NCBI GenBank assembly: GCA_010405405.1
Contig: MU004230.1
Coordinates: forward strand, 3,369,744 to 3,433,743
DNA length: 64,000 nt
Direction: 5' to 3'
Source of the DNA: Microthyrium microscopicum
Taxonomy: Eukaryota; Ascomycota; Dothideomycetes; Microthyriales; Microthyriaceae
In this document: in pieces, positions 54,474 to 64,000 of the stretch
Numbering within the stretch: position 1 is the first letter of the stretch
Layout: every line of letters begins with the position of its first letter
Notes under the pieces: model-generated
Database searches by the model: none
What the model was told of the DNA's origin: nothing
The model's input: the letters and a program-made list of their open reading frames with translations, nothing else
Translations under genes and position numbers: made by a program

Positions 54474-57436
54474 TAGCACAGAACGAAGCAATTTTTTAAA
54501 AAGTGTAGGTTAATTGACAGCTGCCTACCAGCCGTAGTGTTTCCCACCCACCACCCACTACAAAGGCACACGATACCTCAGCCATTATTGATTCCGCATC
54601 CCATCCCTCCGCCCGCCGAGAATAGCCTGTGGGTGATAAAATCCCAAATTGAATCGTGTCAGCTAGATGGATCACGAACGTTTCTCGACCCTCTCTCGAG
54701 GCCACCACCTACAGGTTTTTGTCATGGAGTTCCAGGTCTTCTCAGAACACCAACCCGTAGTAGGCTTTGATGGTTTTTGCGGACCAGCTTTATTGATCGT
54801 GACATCAACTGGGAGCTGCATTTGTAAGAAGTCCTGTACGACTGTACAGAGACTAGATATCGGTGGGCGATGTCCACAGCGATATATTTTCCTTCCTCGA
54901 CTATGAGTAAAACTCAGAAAAGTAGAGAAAGATTGTTTAGTTTTGCTTGACACGCGATTGAGATCCAATCCAGGTGTGGTCGCCATCAGTATTTAGCTGG
55001 CTGAAGAAGAACTCGTGCGATTCTTGAAAGTGATGAGCCAGGTCAACTCAGCAAAGCCATGTCACGATTCTTTTGAACAGCTCGCGAGGGTTGGAAGCTT
55101 TAGTCTAGGCGAGTTTTGACATGCTCAATTAGGACCTCCTCGAAGTTGGCTTTTCAAGAAACAGAGCCAAGAACGTAAGAAACAAGGCATTGCTGGAAAA
55201 TCTGGCCGTTATCGCATAGCTCTGAGCACCAATGCTTGCATATGATCGAATTGGTGAAGTTCGATTGGATGGTATATTGAGCGGAGTGACCGCCGGGAAT
55301 GAAATTCTTGATTTGTGTAGTTTTTGATTTGATCAATTGACCACGTCGTGGCAAACCGGCTAAAGGGCAAGGACGACAGCCAGAAGCTGCGTTGGTCGAC
55401 AGGGAAGTCAACTAGAGAGGTTGAGAGGGGGGTTTGTTCTGGTTCAAGGCTCTTCGCTCAGTGCTGTGGGTTAAGTTGACAATTCTGCAAGTGCTACTTT
55501 TGCAGCCCATTTCGTCGTGACAAACCTGTCAATTCGGAATGAAAGAAGGCATCATCTTTGGCTCCTACAAAAGACAGCGATACAACCACCCGTAGAGAAA
55601 GAGGAAGAACAAGGGAAGGTGAAGGTAATCAAATGCCAGCAAAATCGGGATTTGACCTCCACCGCGAGAACAAGACTGCGAAGAATGACCTGATTATCTT
55701 CTAGTGCGCTAGCAAGTTCGCATTTACTTCAACGAACAACACACTCGAAAGCGTAGTTGTGGTAAATGGAGGCATCTTTGACGTAGAAGTATGATAGAAA
55801 CCAGGTAACTGGAGAACTCTGTTGCCGTACTAGTGGGCGCAATTAGGCGAAGGACAGAGTCGCCGCAGCTGACAACGTGGAGATGAAAAGACAATTGGCT
55901 TAGACTTGAAGTGGGAAGGCGAGAAAATGAATTTGAGTGTGAAATTCTAGAATAGTCAACGTCAGCAAAATAATCGGGAAAAGTTCGAGGCAACCTACAG
56001 GGAATGTAGTCGTGAGACTGAAGGCGTGCATTGATTGCATATGCTACAAGGCTCGCACAGCCTGTAGAGAATGGTTTATTGTATGAAAGTGCTGCGAGGC
56101 AGGAGACAACACGAGTCGCTACTGAACAGTCGACTTGATCGGGGTTCGAAGCGCGAGCTTCTGGAGTGGTTCGCGAAAACCTGGTTTCATAATTCATTGG
56201 GGGGTGGTGCCCGTTTATCGGTTATGGCATAGGATACGACGCACGGCACTGCGCCGCATGGAATGGTCTTTTGTCTGGAGAAATCGCTGTAAGTAGCAAG
56301 ACAGCTGGAGTCGCAAGAATCAAGACGACTTCGATATGGTAAAACTCTTTGAACGGAGAGTTCTTGATGGATGGTGGAAGGAATCTAGAATGAGGGAAGT
56401 TTAAAGCTGATGAGGTGTTAGTTCAGAGAAAACTGATACGTACATTGCAAGAAATGAGGCTTGATAGGCTTACTTTAATCTGAGCTGACATCTTCTCGGC
56501 AGTCCTTTTGCGTCCTATTATGTTGCATAGGCTACGAGTGGCGGAACGACGCCATATACTTTCGTAGGGGTGGTATGTTGACTGAAGTGTGACTGCGAGG
56601 AAGAAAACAGTCAACAGTCGACAAGAAATCGTCGACTGGGAAGGGTTTGGAAGCGCGAACTTCCATGTTTGGTGGGCCGTTACTATTGCTAATAAAGACG
56701 TTTGTTTTCAAGGGGGGGCATGCCTAATCTCGATATGCACAGGATACGGTGTTCGGCACAACACCGCATGGAATGGTATATTGTCTGGAGTGGGAACCGT
56801 AAAGAGCAAGACGGTTGAGCATCAACACGCTGCGAGGAAGACATCGGCGTAGAGCTGGAGAGAGAACGAAGAAAGGTATTTGGCTATGAGAGGTTAGCAG
56901 ATTGCCGAAACATCCATGATTAACTTGGAAAATGGACCTGATGGTGTTTTTGAATTGATCTCACGACCAGGGAAAGTGCTTTCTTGCATGGGCTACATAT
57001 GGCAGCACGAAGCCATTGTAGAGATGGTATATTGAGAGGAACTGTCAGAGGAAAAGCTGACAGGCCTCCGCCGCGAGTGAAGAATGTCGGCGAAGTGGAG
57101 GGAAGAAGAGAAGGAGGATATTCGAGGAACGAGAGATTTTATAGCGAACCAGTGTGGGTGCCAAGCCTCTAGCTTGTCATTCTTTGAGATTCCATCAAGT
57201 GATTCTGGAAGCTGCGAGTGATGTTACCTACGGTAGTCTGGTTTCTGTAGGAAAGGCAAGAGCGCTGGGTTGTGATGGCGGTCGGCAGTCGCAACCGACT
57301 GGCAAGCTCCCACCAGCGACGGGTGGCTCCCATGCAGTTAGATTTCCCTCTCCACATACAGAAGAGGATCTAGAGTATTGAATGCGTTGAAAGTAGAACG
57401 GAACGGATGCTCTCTTTACAGTGTGGTAAACATCAC
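54474..57436. other. Accessory region with decayed, internally duplicated sequence
   Basis: No intact gene recognised. On the minus strand, related short peptide-like segments recur: GGHSAQYTIQSNF near 55240, ALSYNKPFSTGCASLVAYAIN near 56070, SRQKTIPCGAVPCVVSYAIT near 56260, LQSTYHPYESIWRR near 56560, SRQYTIPCGVVPNTVSCAY near 56770 and SSSQYTISTMASC near 57020. At DNA level 56100-56330 and 56610-56830 align (for example CGCATGGAATGG followed by TTGTCTGGAG in both), an offset of about 500 bp. This looks like an old tandem duplication of small gene or exon units that has decayed. Family unknown. Confidence 0.45.
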
Positions 57437-57505
57437 GCTCGATGAGAACATCCCATTTATTTTGTTTATGGGTTGTCAACGGCATAGCAAAATAAATGAC
57501 AGCTA
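57437..57505. mobile_element. Two MITE-family ends, back to back
   Basis: CTCGATGAGAACATCCCATT, then TATTTTG at 57438-57465, resembles the right end of copies 2 and 3 (CTCGATGGGAGCACGCCAAT, then TATTTTG). Immediately after, AACGGCATAGCAAAATAAAT (from about 57479) matches the left end of copy 3. The ends face away from each other's bodies and together form an imperfect hairpin. They are remnants of two insertions or of one rearranged element. Confidence 0.55.
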
Positions 57506-57697
57506 CAGCCTCGTAGAGGTTATCATAAGGCTGAGCTAGGCCAAAGGTAGCTACCGTAAGCTCGGGCCGCCCCTCTTTTCCTCTCATCATATTACGAGTG
57601 ATTATGCACATTACGCGACCACCTCAACTTCAGCAATACTGCACAATTATCCGATCAATACATTTTGCCTACATCGCCCTTGATATGCACCATAACG
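57506..57697. promoter_or_regulatory. Upstream region of the HTH protein gene
   Basis: About 190 bp between element remnants and ATG 57698. It contains a small palindromic stretch (GGTAGCTACC at about 57546). No other feature. Confidence 0.4.
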
Positions 57698-58847
57698 ATG
57701 TCAAATCATACCTTTTATGCTCGTCCTTCTGTGACTTGGTCATGGCCCCCGCCGATACTACCCCCTATTAGTACTCCGAAATATCCCAAACCTCCAGCTC
57801 CTCTCATGACAGAGAAACGCGCCGCTCCATATATTGACATGCAACCAACGCTTCATGTGGCAAATCCAGAGCTAGACAATGCTGAAAAAGAGAAATGCCT
57901 GATTGCTCCTCGAGCCGCCAACCGGCTTACAGAGTTCCAATACGGTCGTATATATGCCTATCTGGAGCTTGGATTTGATCACCCAGAAATAGCCCAAAGA
58001 GTGAAAGTCGGCAAAGAAACAGTAGCAGGAATGGCCAGGAATCTCAGGCGGCACAGCTCCGTACATCCACCATCAAAAGGTCGTCGGGGCCCAAAGTTCA
58101 AGATGACTACAGAGGATGAGGATGCGCTGTGGGAACATATGCTGGAAAATGGATGGATGCAATTGTCTGCGATGGCACGCTGGCTTTTGGAGGAGAGGGG
58201 CGTCAAGATTAATCTTTCAACAATGTCAAGACTGCTTCAAAGACGAAAATGGGATGATAGGCAATTGGAGCTGCAGCGATCAGGAAATGCAAGTACTCCC
58301 ACCGGAGTCAAAAAATGGAAATCAAGGATTCGGTTTCCAGAAGCAGTAATTGTCAAGAGACGCAAGAAGGTTCCAAGGAAACCACAAAAGCAGCAGACAA
58401 TGACTCAGGCGACAAGCAACCAGCTGCCGATAAACCGGCAGTCGATAAATCAGCAGTCGATAAATCAGCAGTCGATAAATCAGCAGTCGATAAATCAGCA
58501 GTCGATAAATCAGCAGTCGATNNNNNNNNNNGCAGTCGATAAATCAGCAGTCGATAAATCAGCAGTCGATAAATCAGCAGTCGATAAATCAGCAGTCGAT
58601 AAATCAGCAGTCGATGAATCAGCAGTCGATGAATCAGCAGTCGATGAATCAACAGTCAATAAATCAGCAGTCAATGAATCAGCAGTCGATAAATAATCAG
58701 TCGAGAAATCATCAGTCGATAATTAAGCAGTCGCTACATCAGCAGACGCCGAATCAGCAGTCGATGAATCAACAGACGATGAATCAACATACCTTGAGCC
58801 GAGATATGATGAGTCTGGCGACCGCAGCTGGCTGGAGCAACTACTGA
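57698..58847 (+). CDS. HTH (transposase-type DNA-binding) protein with QSINQ repeat tail, interrupted by a sequence gap
   Basis: ATG 57698 (MSNHTFYARPSV). Residues about 80-190 form two helix-turn-helix units: NRLTEFQYGRIYAYLELGFD followed by HPEIAQRVKVGKETV, then GRRGPKFKMTTEDEDALWEH and INLSTMSRLLQRRKW. This is the bipartite DNA-binding layout of Tc1/mariner-type transposases. No DDE catalytic domain follows. Instead, after a basic linker (KRRKKVPRKPQKQ), there are about 20 copies of the pentapeptide QSINQ/QSMNQ. Ten Ns (58522-58531) lie inside the repeats; read literally they shift the frame, but the repeat register and the open frame after the gap (ending MMSLATAAGWSNY at TGA 58845-58847) indicate that the real protein continues there. 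Probably a domesticated or truncated transposase-derived DNA-binding protein. Confidence 0.65.
58439..58800 (+). repeat. 15-bp tandem repeat (CAGTCGATAAATCAG)n with assembly gap
   Basis: Near-perfect 15-bp units encode QSINQ before and after the gap. The later units diverge (QSMNQ, QSINN, QSRNH, QSIIK, QSLHQ, QTPNQ). The unit has no stop in several frames (for example AVDKS in another forward frame), so frame calls here are unreliable. There are no spacers, so this is not a CRISPR array. The true array length is unknown because of the 10 Ns. Confidence 0.95.
58522..58531. other. Assembly gap (10 N)
   Basis: Ten Ns placed within the 15-bp tandem array. From the repeat register the missing length should be 6 bp plus a multiple of 15, not 10. 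Confidence 0.95.
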
Positions 58848-61648
58848 ACATTCTATTTCCACTGTGCGATCATTCTAGTATCTGGCAGCTTTACCAGCCC
58901 ATACTTATCTTGATAAACTTTCCGCTGTATTGTTGATATCACTCAGAGATACATCCATCGTAATCTGGCGGTCGTGCATGTCCTTCCTTGGCAAGTGTTC
59001 GTCAACGACACTCGATTTCAAAAAGGCTTGAACGACAGCCTCAACCGCACTGCAAAGAGTTTGCACTATGGGGAAATATACTTGCTGCAGCTTCAAGCTC
59101 TTATGCAATGGCTTCAAGGATCCTCGAACTGCCGATATCAGGAGAGTGTCGAATTCACTGTTTTATTGTGACAGATCAACTCTGAGTGAAGCTGCTTCGA
59201 GGCTGCGGGAACTTCTAAGGACACATACCTGTTAGTGATGTAACTGACACAGTCGCCCACAAAATGAAGGATGTAGGATCAACTCATCGTTGCAACAGGA
59301 TTGAGCATCAATGGACCAAAAGACTAGCATGATCCTCCAGCTTAGTGTATTCCATCAGTCTAGCGCTATTCTCCATAGTCCTATGTATGATAGGACATAA
59401 GTTTTGTTGAGCGGGCCGCCTGTTCGTCCCCCCAGTCAAATTGCAATTGCATGGTTTCGAGTTTGGACGAGTTGCTGCTGTTAATTCTTACTTGAATGAT
59501 ACTACTCTACATTAAAAACAATAGCAAACATCAAAACTAGAAAAAGTCCTCCTTTTAGCAATGGAAGTTAGAGATTAGTCTTTATCCTCCGGATTTACGT
59601 GCTCAGCCCATTGGCCAGCAAGACATCTAATTGGCCACACATACTCCACAAGCTGTCCGTATTGGAGATGCGCCTCTCCTAAACAGGCAAGTCAACGATC
59701 TTAAGTAGCGTTTTGAGACGCCAACACAGCTAAACAAGTCTGGAGAAAGGAACCCAACTTGGACTAGCCTAGCTTTCTGATTGGACGTTGGATGAGGCTC
59801 AGATCCATTTTACGAGTTCTGGATCACGTCAAGGCGCCCGGCAAAGCTAGAGGCCGCGGAACTTGCAAGTCTTGGGTTTTGGGGCGTTGCAGCCGGTTGC
59901 ACGTTTGCTTGTCTTGGAAATTGCTTGGTTCAGAGCCCCTGATGGACAAGAATGAGGCTATTTTACTCATCAAATGATCGAAACTAATTACAATCTTGTG
60001 GGCGTTATGAAGCGCTTCGGGCTTGGCTGAAAGGTGTTGGTCTTTTGAAGTTCTAAAAAATTTCTCTGGTCCGGACTTTCAAGAGGGAACAATCAGGCTG
60101 GGGAAAAATTGTTCATGTTTTCAGCTCTACGCAAGGTGCATCGGTAACATCCGCAAGCTCAAACTTGGCGCAATTATTTTTGTTGATTTAGAGTCCAGAC
60201 AAAGTGACTGAAATGTTTCATGCTTTGATCGAGTAACCAGGTTGATATCGTGGCTGCATAATTTGGCAAGCTGGCCCCATAACGGCGTATTGTGCAATTT
60301 TAGAGGGTAATTACCAATGACAACCCAACACTTCAAGTTGAAGAATGATCATCACTACCATATATATCAGGTATGACGATAAATAGACTAGGGTTCCCGA
60401 ATTATCTATTAAGCTTAATAGGAATAAGCGATCTCTGAATCCTAATGGAATAATAAGACAGGGAGGTGTCATATATTGGAGCAAATGGATATGGTTCTTA
60501 CAAGGCTGAGAAGGGCTCAATTGACAGGGTCTAGACTTGAGGAACCAGGGAACAGAGATGGATCTGGAGGAAAGAAGGTGCATAAATTCTCACGCTTAGG
60601 TATGCAGGTTTCGTCTCTAAGACTAAACTTCAATACGGTCACTTCATATGAGCAGCCTAGCAGGTTGACAATTACAACAGGCTGGCAAAGGGCGATGGAT
60701 TTGAGGGTACAAGACTTGAGGAGTGGTGTTGAACTTTGAAGGAGCTTGTCAGGCTGATTTATGCCAGACGTGATGTTTGGTTTGACAAAAACGGTTTCAT
60801 TGATCTTGTCCTTCCATACCTACTTTACTCTTAGCTGTATCACTACCAGCCTGATTCTGGCTAAGAGGCAGAATGGAATCAACGTTGTATCATTCCAGTG
60901 AACTCGAACGAATCTACTTCCTGCCGTTAAACTAGAATACGACATGTGTAATTTCAGTACAAGTTGCAACATATGACAGAATTTTACAAACCAAGGATGT
61001 CAAGAAAGCCCAAGGATTCAACAGGGCCTAGCTCAACATGCACCCCAAGAAAGTGGTAGGAACAGTGCAGGATGGCTTAAGCCTCATCAAGCTGAAGCGT
61101 CTCTCAGAATGGTTCTGGTCACTGGGCGGCGGAGTGGGTCTGGTGAAGAATAAAAATAAATAATACAGACCCCTCAACCTGTTGGCGGCCCATGTCTCCC
61201 GTCCACACCCCTATTGTAATGCTTGCTGCGGATCCTGCGCATTACAATTGAAGTCATTTACCTGAGTGTATTTTCTAGAGCTTGGGAACAAGGGTTGAGC
61301 AAGTTGTAAACATCATCATCTTCAGGTTCTTGGTGTTGAGGTTTGCTGGATCAATATCTACATGTACAGTAGCATTCCTCAGATCTAAGGAAGGAACAAC
61401 GGATCTCAAAACGTGCAAAGCCACGACTCCCACGCGCCCCCCTTCCATCGCTCTTTCCTCCCTTACGACGCAAGCAACAAGCGGTCATCACTACTACACT
61501 AATATACCCCAAAGCCATACTTCTTCTTCTCCGCTTGATTGTCTTCATCTCTTCTCTTAACTGCGCGGTGTTACTTCTCAACTCTCGTTTCTGCCTTCTT
61601 TCCTCCGAATCCTCCGCCGCCGCTGCGTCCGTCTCACATTTTTTTGCC
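58848..61648. other. Gene-poor stretch and leader of the SEL1 protein gene
   Basis: 2.8 kb without a supported gene. A coding-like minus-strand frame at 58905-59117 (QQVYFPIVQTLCSAVEAVVQ) has no ATG start and no continuation, so it may be a gene relic. The part from about 61400 to 61648 is CT-rich on the plus strand, typical of the leader before ATG 61649. No element ends or RNA genes were recognised. Confidence 0.5.
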
Positions 61649-63782
61649 ATGGCATCCGAAATATCTCATACGCAACATCCATTGCCGACCCTCCCCTCTC
61701 CACCGCCTGTACCAAACAAAGAACCCCCGGCAATTCCATCTGCGAGACCAGATCTGCCAGAATCTTTAGACTTCAGCAATTTAGACATTACTAATCACTC
61801 GTTTCCACCTCGCCTTTCCTCCATCTCCTCCGCCTCCTCCTCAACGCCTCAGACAAACTTTTCAAGACCAGTTGGTCGAAAACCTGTCCCGGAATCGCAA
61901 GACTCGAAACCACAAAACGGAAGATATCATGGTAGCAGAAAATCATCTGGTGTTCATCCAGTAATAAATTCCGACGGCCGAGGAGATTCGCGGGCATCCT
62001 CCAATCCTAGTTCCGACGGAGACGCTTCTGGTCCTTCTCGAAATGTTAGCACTCCTGACATCAATTCTGTGCTTTACGAAGCCATGCCCGTGCCTCAATA
62101 CCTAGCACATCATCCTCAAGAAGTACATCCAAATCATGCCATACCAGCTGGAATGTCGGCAGAAGTGTCTAGAAGACCTGCCCATGGGCATACACCAGAG
62201 ATATTACTTGATGGGAATCATTCTGCGGAACTATTGGGAGAACCTGGCCCAGTCATTGAAGACTCTATAGAAGAATTACCTCAGCCGCGGTTTGCCAATC
62301 AGCCATATCAGCGCAATGGAATACCGGAGATTACGCATTCTACAGATTCTTTGGGTCGACCAAAATCTACACATACTGCAGGTTCTGGGTCGAACTCTGA
62401 AGGAGCTCGTCTAAGTCCTCATAGACCACATCTTTCAGTTGGTGGTAGTCCCTCTCCAACTGGATCACCAATGCTTCTTCCACAAGGCCATACTCAAATG
62501 CGTCCCACATCCTACATCGATCTTCTTCAGACTCCCTATGCACAACAAGTGGCACCAGCTCCGAACCTAGACAATTCTTTTTTGCGATCAAATGTGGGAA
62601 CAAATGCATCTTTACTTTCGGCAGTCAAAACACTGGAAATGTACCGGGCCAATGTGAAGAAGACGAACGACTCTGCCATTCAATATGAATTTGCCGTGTT
62701 CCTAATTCAAACTGCCATGGATTTGGCCCCTGACCATATTGGAGCGCCAACCAAAGTAGAGTTATTGAGAGAAGCGCGTCAAATCCTCCAAAAACTCGCA
62801 GATCGAAGTTATCCCTTTGCGCAATATTACCTTGGCGATGGTTATTCTTCCGGACTATTTAACAAGGGCAAAGAAGACTACGACCGCGCCTTTCCACTAT
62901 TCATATCTGCGAGCAAACGAGGACACGCCGAAGCTGGATATCGCGCCGCTCTATGCTACGAGTTTGGCTGGGGTTGTCGAAAAGATTACGCAAAAGCTGC
63001 CAAATTCTATGAAACAGCCGCTGCCAAAAACCATCCTGGTGCAGCAACACGTCTAGGCCTAGCATGCATTCACAATGACATGGGGCTCATCAATCAATAT
63101 CGTCAAGGTGTCAAGTGGCTCAAACGCGCAGCAGAATCGGCAGATGCGCAGTACAATGCGGCACCATATGAACTTGCGAAGCTACACGAGAATGGGTTTG
63201 GCGATGATATTTTCAAAGATCCACAATATTCTGCCCAGCTGTACACTCAGTCAGCAAACTTGGGCCATGCAGATGCAAACCTAGTCATGGGCAAGGCTTA
63301 CGAGCATGGCCTTCTTGGTTGTCCGCAAGATGCTGGACTGAGCATCCATTTCTACACAGCCGCAGCGCAAGCAGGCGAAGTTGAAGGTATGATGGCTCTT
63401 TGCGCCTGGTATCTTTTCGGCGCAGAACCAGTCCTGGAGCAAAATGAAAGCGAAGCATTTGAGTGGGCCAAGCAAGCCGCAGACCAAGGTAAGCCATATC
63501 CATAACCTTCCACCTTCCGCGAAGAAGAATGATGCTAACATGTCTTCTAAAACAGGATTTGCCAAGGCAGAGTATGCCGTAGGTTATTTCAAAGAAGCTG
63601 GCATCGGCTGTAAGCAAGACTCGCTCGAAGCAAACATGTGGTACTGGCGCGCAGCCCAACAAGGCGAAGAACGCGCTAAGCAACGAATGGCAGCCATCAA
63701 TTCGGCAGTATCGGGCGGCTCGACTGCTTCGACGGACGCGACGAAGAGTTCAAAGAAGAGTTTTCTTTCAAAGCTGAGATAG
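61649..63782 (+). CDS. SEL1-repeat protein, Chs4/Skt5-like chitin synthase activator
   Basis: 688 aa from two exons, 61649-63488 and 63556-63782. The intron (67 nt, GTAAGC, branch GCTAAC, ACAG) joins ADQG to FAKAEYAVGYF in phase. ATG 61649 is in the TTTGCCATGGC context; the frame is open upstream but that part is the leader. Residues 1-320 are Pro/Ser-rich and disordered. From about 385 to 665 run consecutive SEL1 (TPR-like) repeats, e.g. YPFAQYYLGDGYSSG, AEAGYRAALCYEFGWGC, PGAATRLGLACIHND, ADANLVMGKAYEHG, AKAEYAVGYFKEAGIGC. The layout matches yeast Chs4/Skt5 and relatives, which recruit or activate chitin synthase at the bud neck or septum. The C-terminus (KKSFLSKLR) has no CaaX prenylation box, unlike yeast Chs4, so it may be another member of the family. 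Confidence 0.82.
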
Positions 63783-64000
63783 CAACTTGGCTGGAAGACT
63801 ATGGAGCTGGACCTCAAGTACCTCGAAGTCGAATTTGGATGATGAAGAATATGCCCCCACGATGAGAATAGAATTGGCTGTCGCGAGCAATGGAAGACTG
63901 CTGCAAGATGAAGCCACAATGGGGAATTTGACCGGATTGAAATCAAAAAGCATTATTGGCACGCAAGCGTTAGGACAAGCTCTGAAAGATTGTTGATGTG
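63783..64000. other. 3' region of the SEL1 protein gene to window end
   Basis: Downstream sequence with short open frames only; no feature recognised. Confidence 0.5.

Noticed and set aside
56140-56165. tRNA-like GGTTCGAAGC segment
   Set aside because: No matching acceptor stem or anticodon arm could be drawn around it; it belongs to the decayed repeat units.
55724-56197. 157-codon minus-strand frame as an intact gene
   Set aside because: It spans parts of the decayed duplicated units, has no domain or clear start, and related copies nearby are broken.
58353-58652. Minus-strand and alternate-frame proteins of the 15-bp array (STADL, AVDKS repeats)
   Set aside because: A 15-bp unit without stops is open in several frames; the frame continuous with the HTH domain and with the normal 3' end is QSINQ.
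58439-58800. CRISPR-like regular repeats
   Set aside because: Units are directly contiguous without spacers, encode a pentapeptide array, and the genome is eukaryotic.
59792-59977. Short plus-strand frames in 59.0-60.7 kb as genes
   Set aside because: All are under 95 codons, of irregular composition, without splice sites or domains.

Overview
This is a filamentous ascomycete (Pezizomycotina) genome window, probably Leotiomycetes-like, though the class is only inferred. Evidence: protein genes on both strands, short introns (mostly 41-60 nt) with GTRNGT donors and CTAAC/CTGAC branch points, pyrimidine-rich leaders, and fungal versions of Rat1, Npl4, Nrd1, Inp2/vezatin and a giant DUF3517-type ubiquitin protease. 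A 10-N gap at 58522-58531 shows that it is an assembled scaffold. I rebuilt most gene models by hand from splice sites and phase.

Layout. 0.9-7.3 kb: three minus-strand genes for disordered proteins with zinc-binding clusters and/or a C-terminal membrane anchor; the first two are in one frame, split by a single TAG. 7.4-11.1 kb: gene-poor, with one doubtful small secreted-type ORF. 11.1-19.1 kb: a USP34/USP9X-class deubiquitinase of about 2611 aa (+). 19.5-32.6 kb: housekeeping genes: ETF beta (-), a four-RRM Nrd1-like protein (-), a 59-aa twin-CX9C NDUFAF8-like complex I assembly factor (+), cytosolic isoleucyl-tRNA synthetase (-) and NPL4 (-). 33.4-37.2 kb: a signal-peptide esterase-like protein that lacks the nucleophile serine and ends in KDEL (+), and a HOL1-type MFS transporter (-). 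38.0-44.2 kb: Rat1 (-) and an Inp2/vezatin-like peroxisomal myosin receptor (+), divergently placed. 44.8-54.3 kb: a small conserved-type protein, a CCCH plus double-AAA+ ATPase, a secreted alpha/beta hydrolase and two adjacent genes sharing a C-x2-C-x8-C zinc-knuckle-like motif, interspersed with three copies of a ~200-bp inverted-repeat (MITE-like) element. 54.4-61.6 kb: accessory and gene-poor, with a heptanucleotide microsatellite, a cluster of decayed internal duplications, solo element ends, and a transposase-type HTH protein with a QSINQ repeat tail broken by the N gap. 61.6-63.8 kb: a SEL1-repeat Chs4/Skt5-like chitin synthase activator (+).

There is no obvious single pathway linking the genes. 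Npl4 and the USP both belong to ubiquitin turnover; ETF beta, NDUFAF8 and the Inp2-like protein concern mitochondria or peroxisomes. No tRNA, rRNA, CRISPR, LTR element or virus-derived sequence was recognised. The most noteworthy points are the KDEL-tagged pseudo-esterase, the two in-frame TAG codons followed by coding-like sequence, the MITE family around the zinc-knuckle gene pair, and the HTH/QSINQ protein whose frame is disturbed by the gap.
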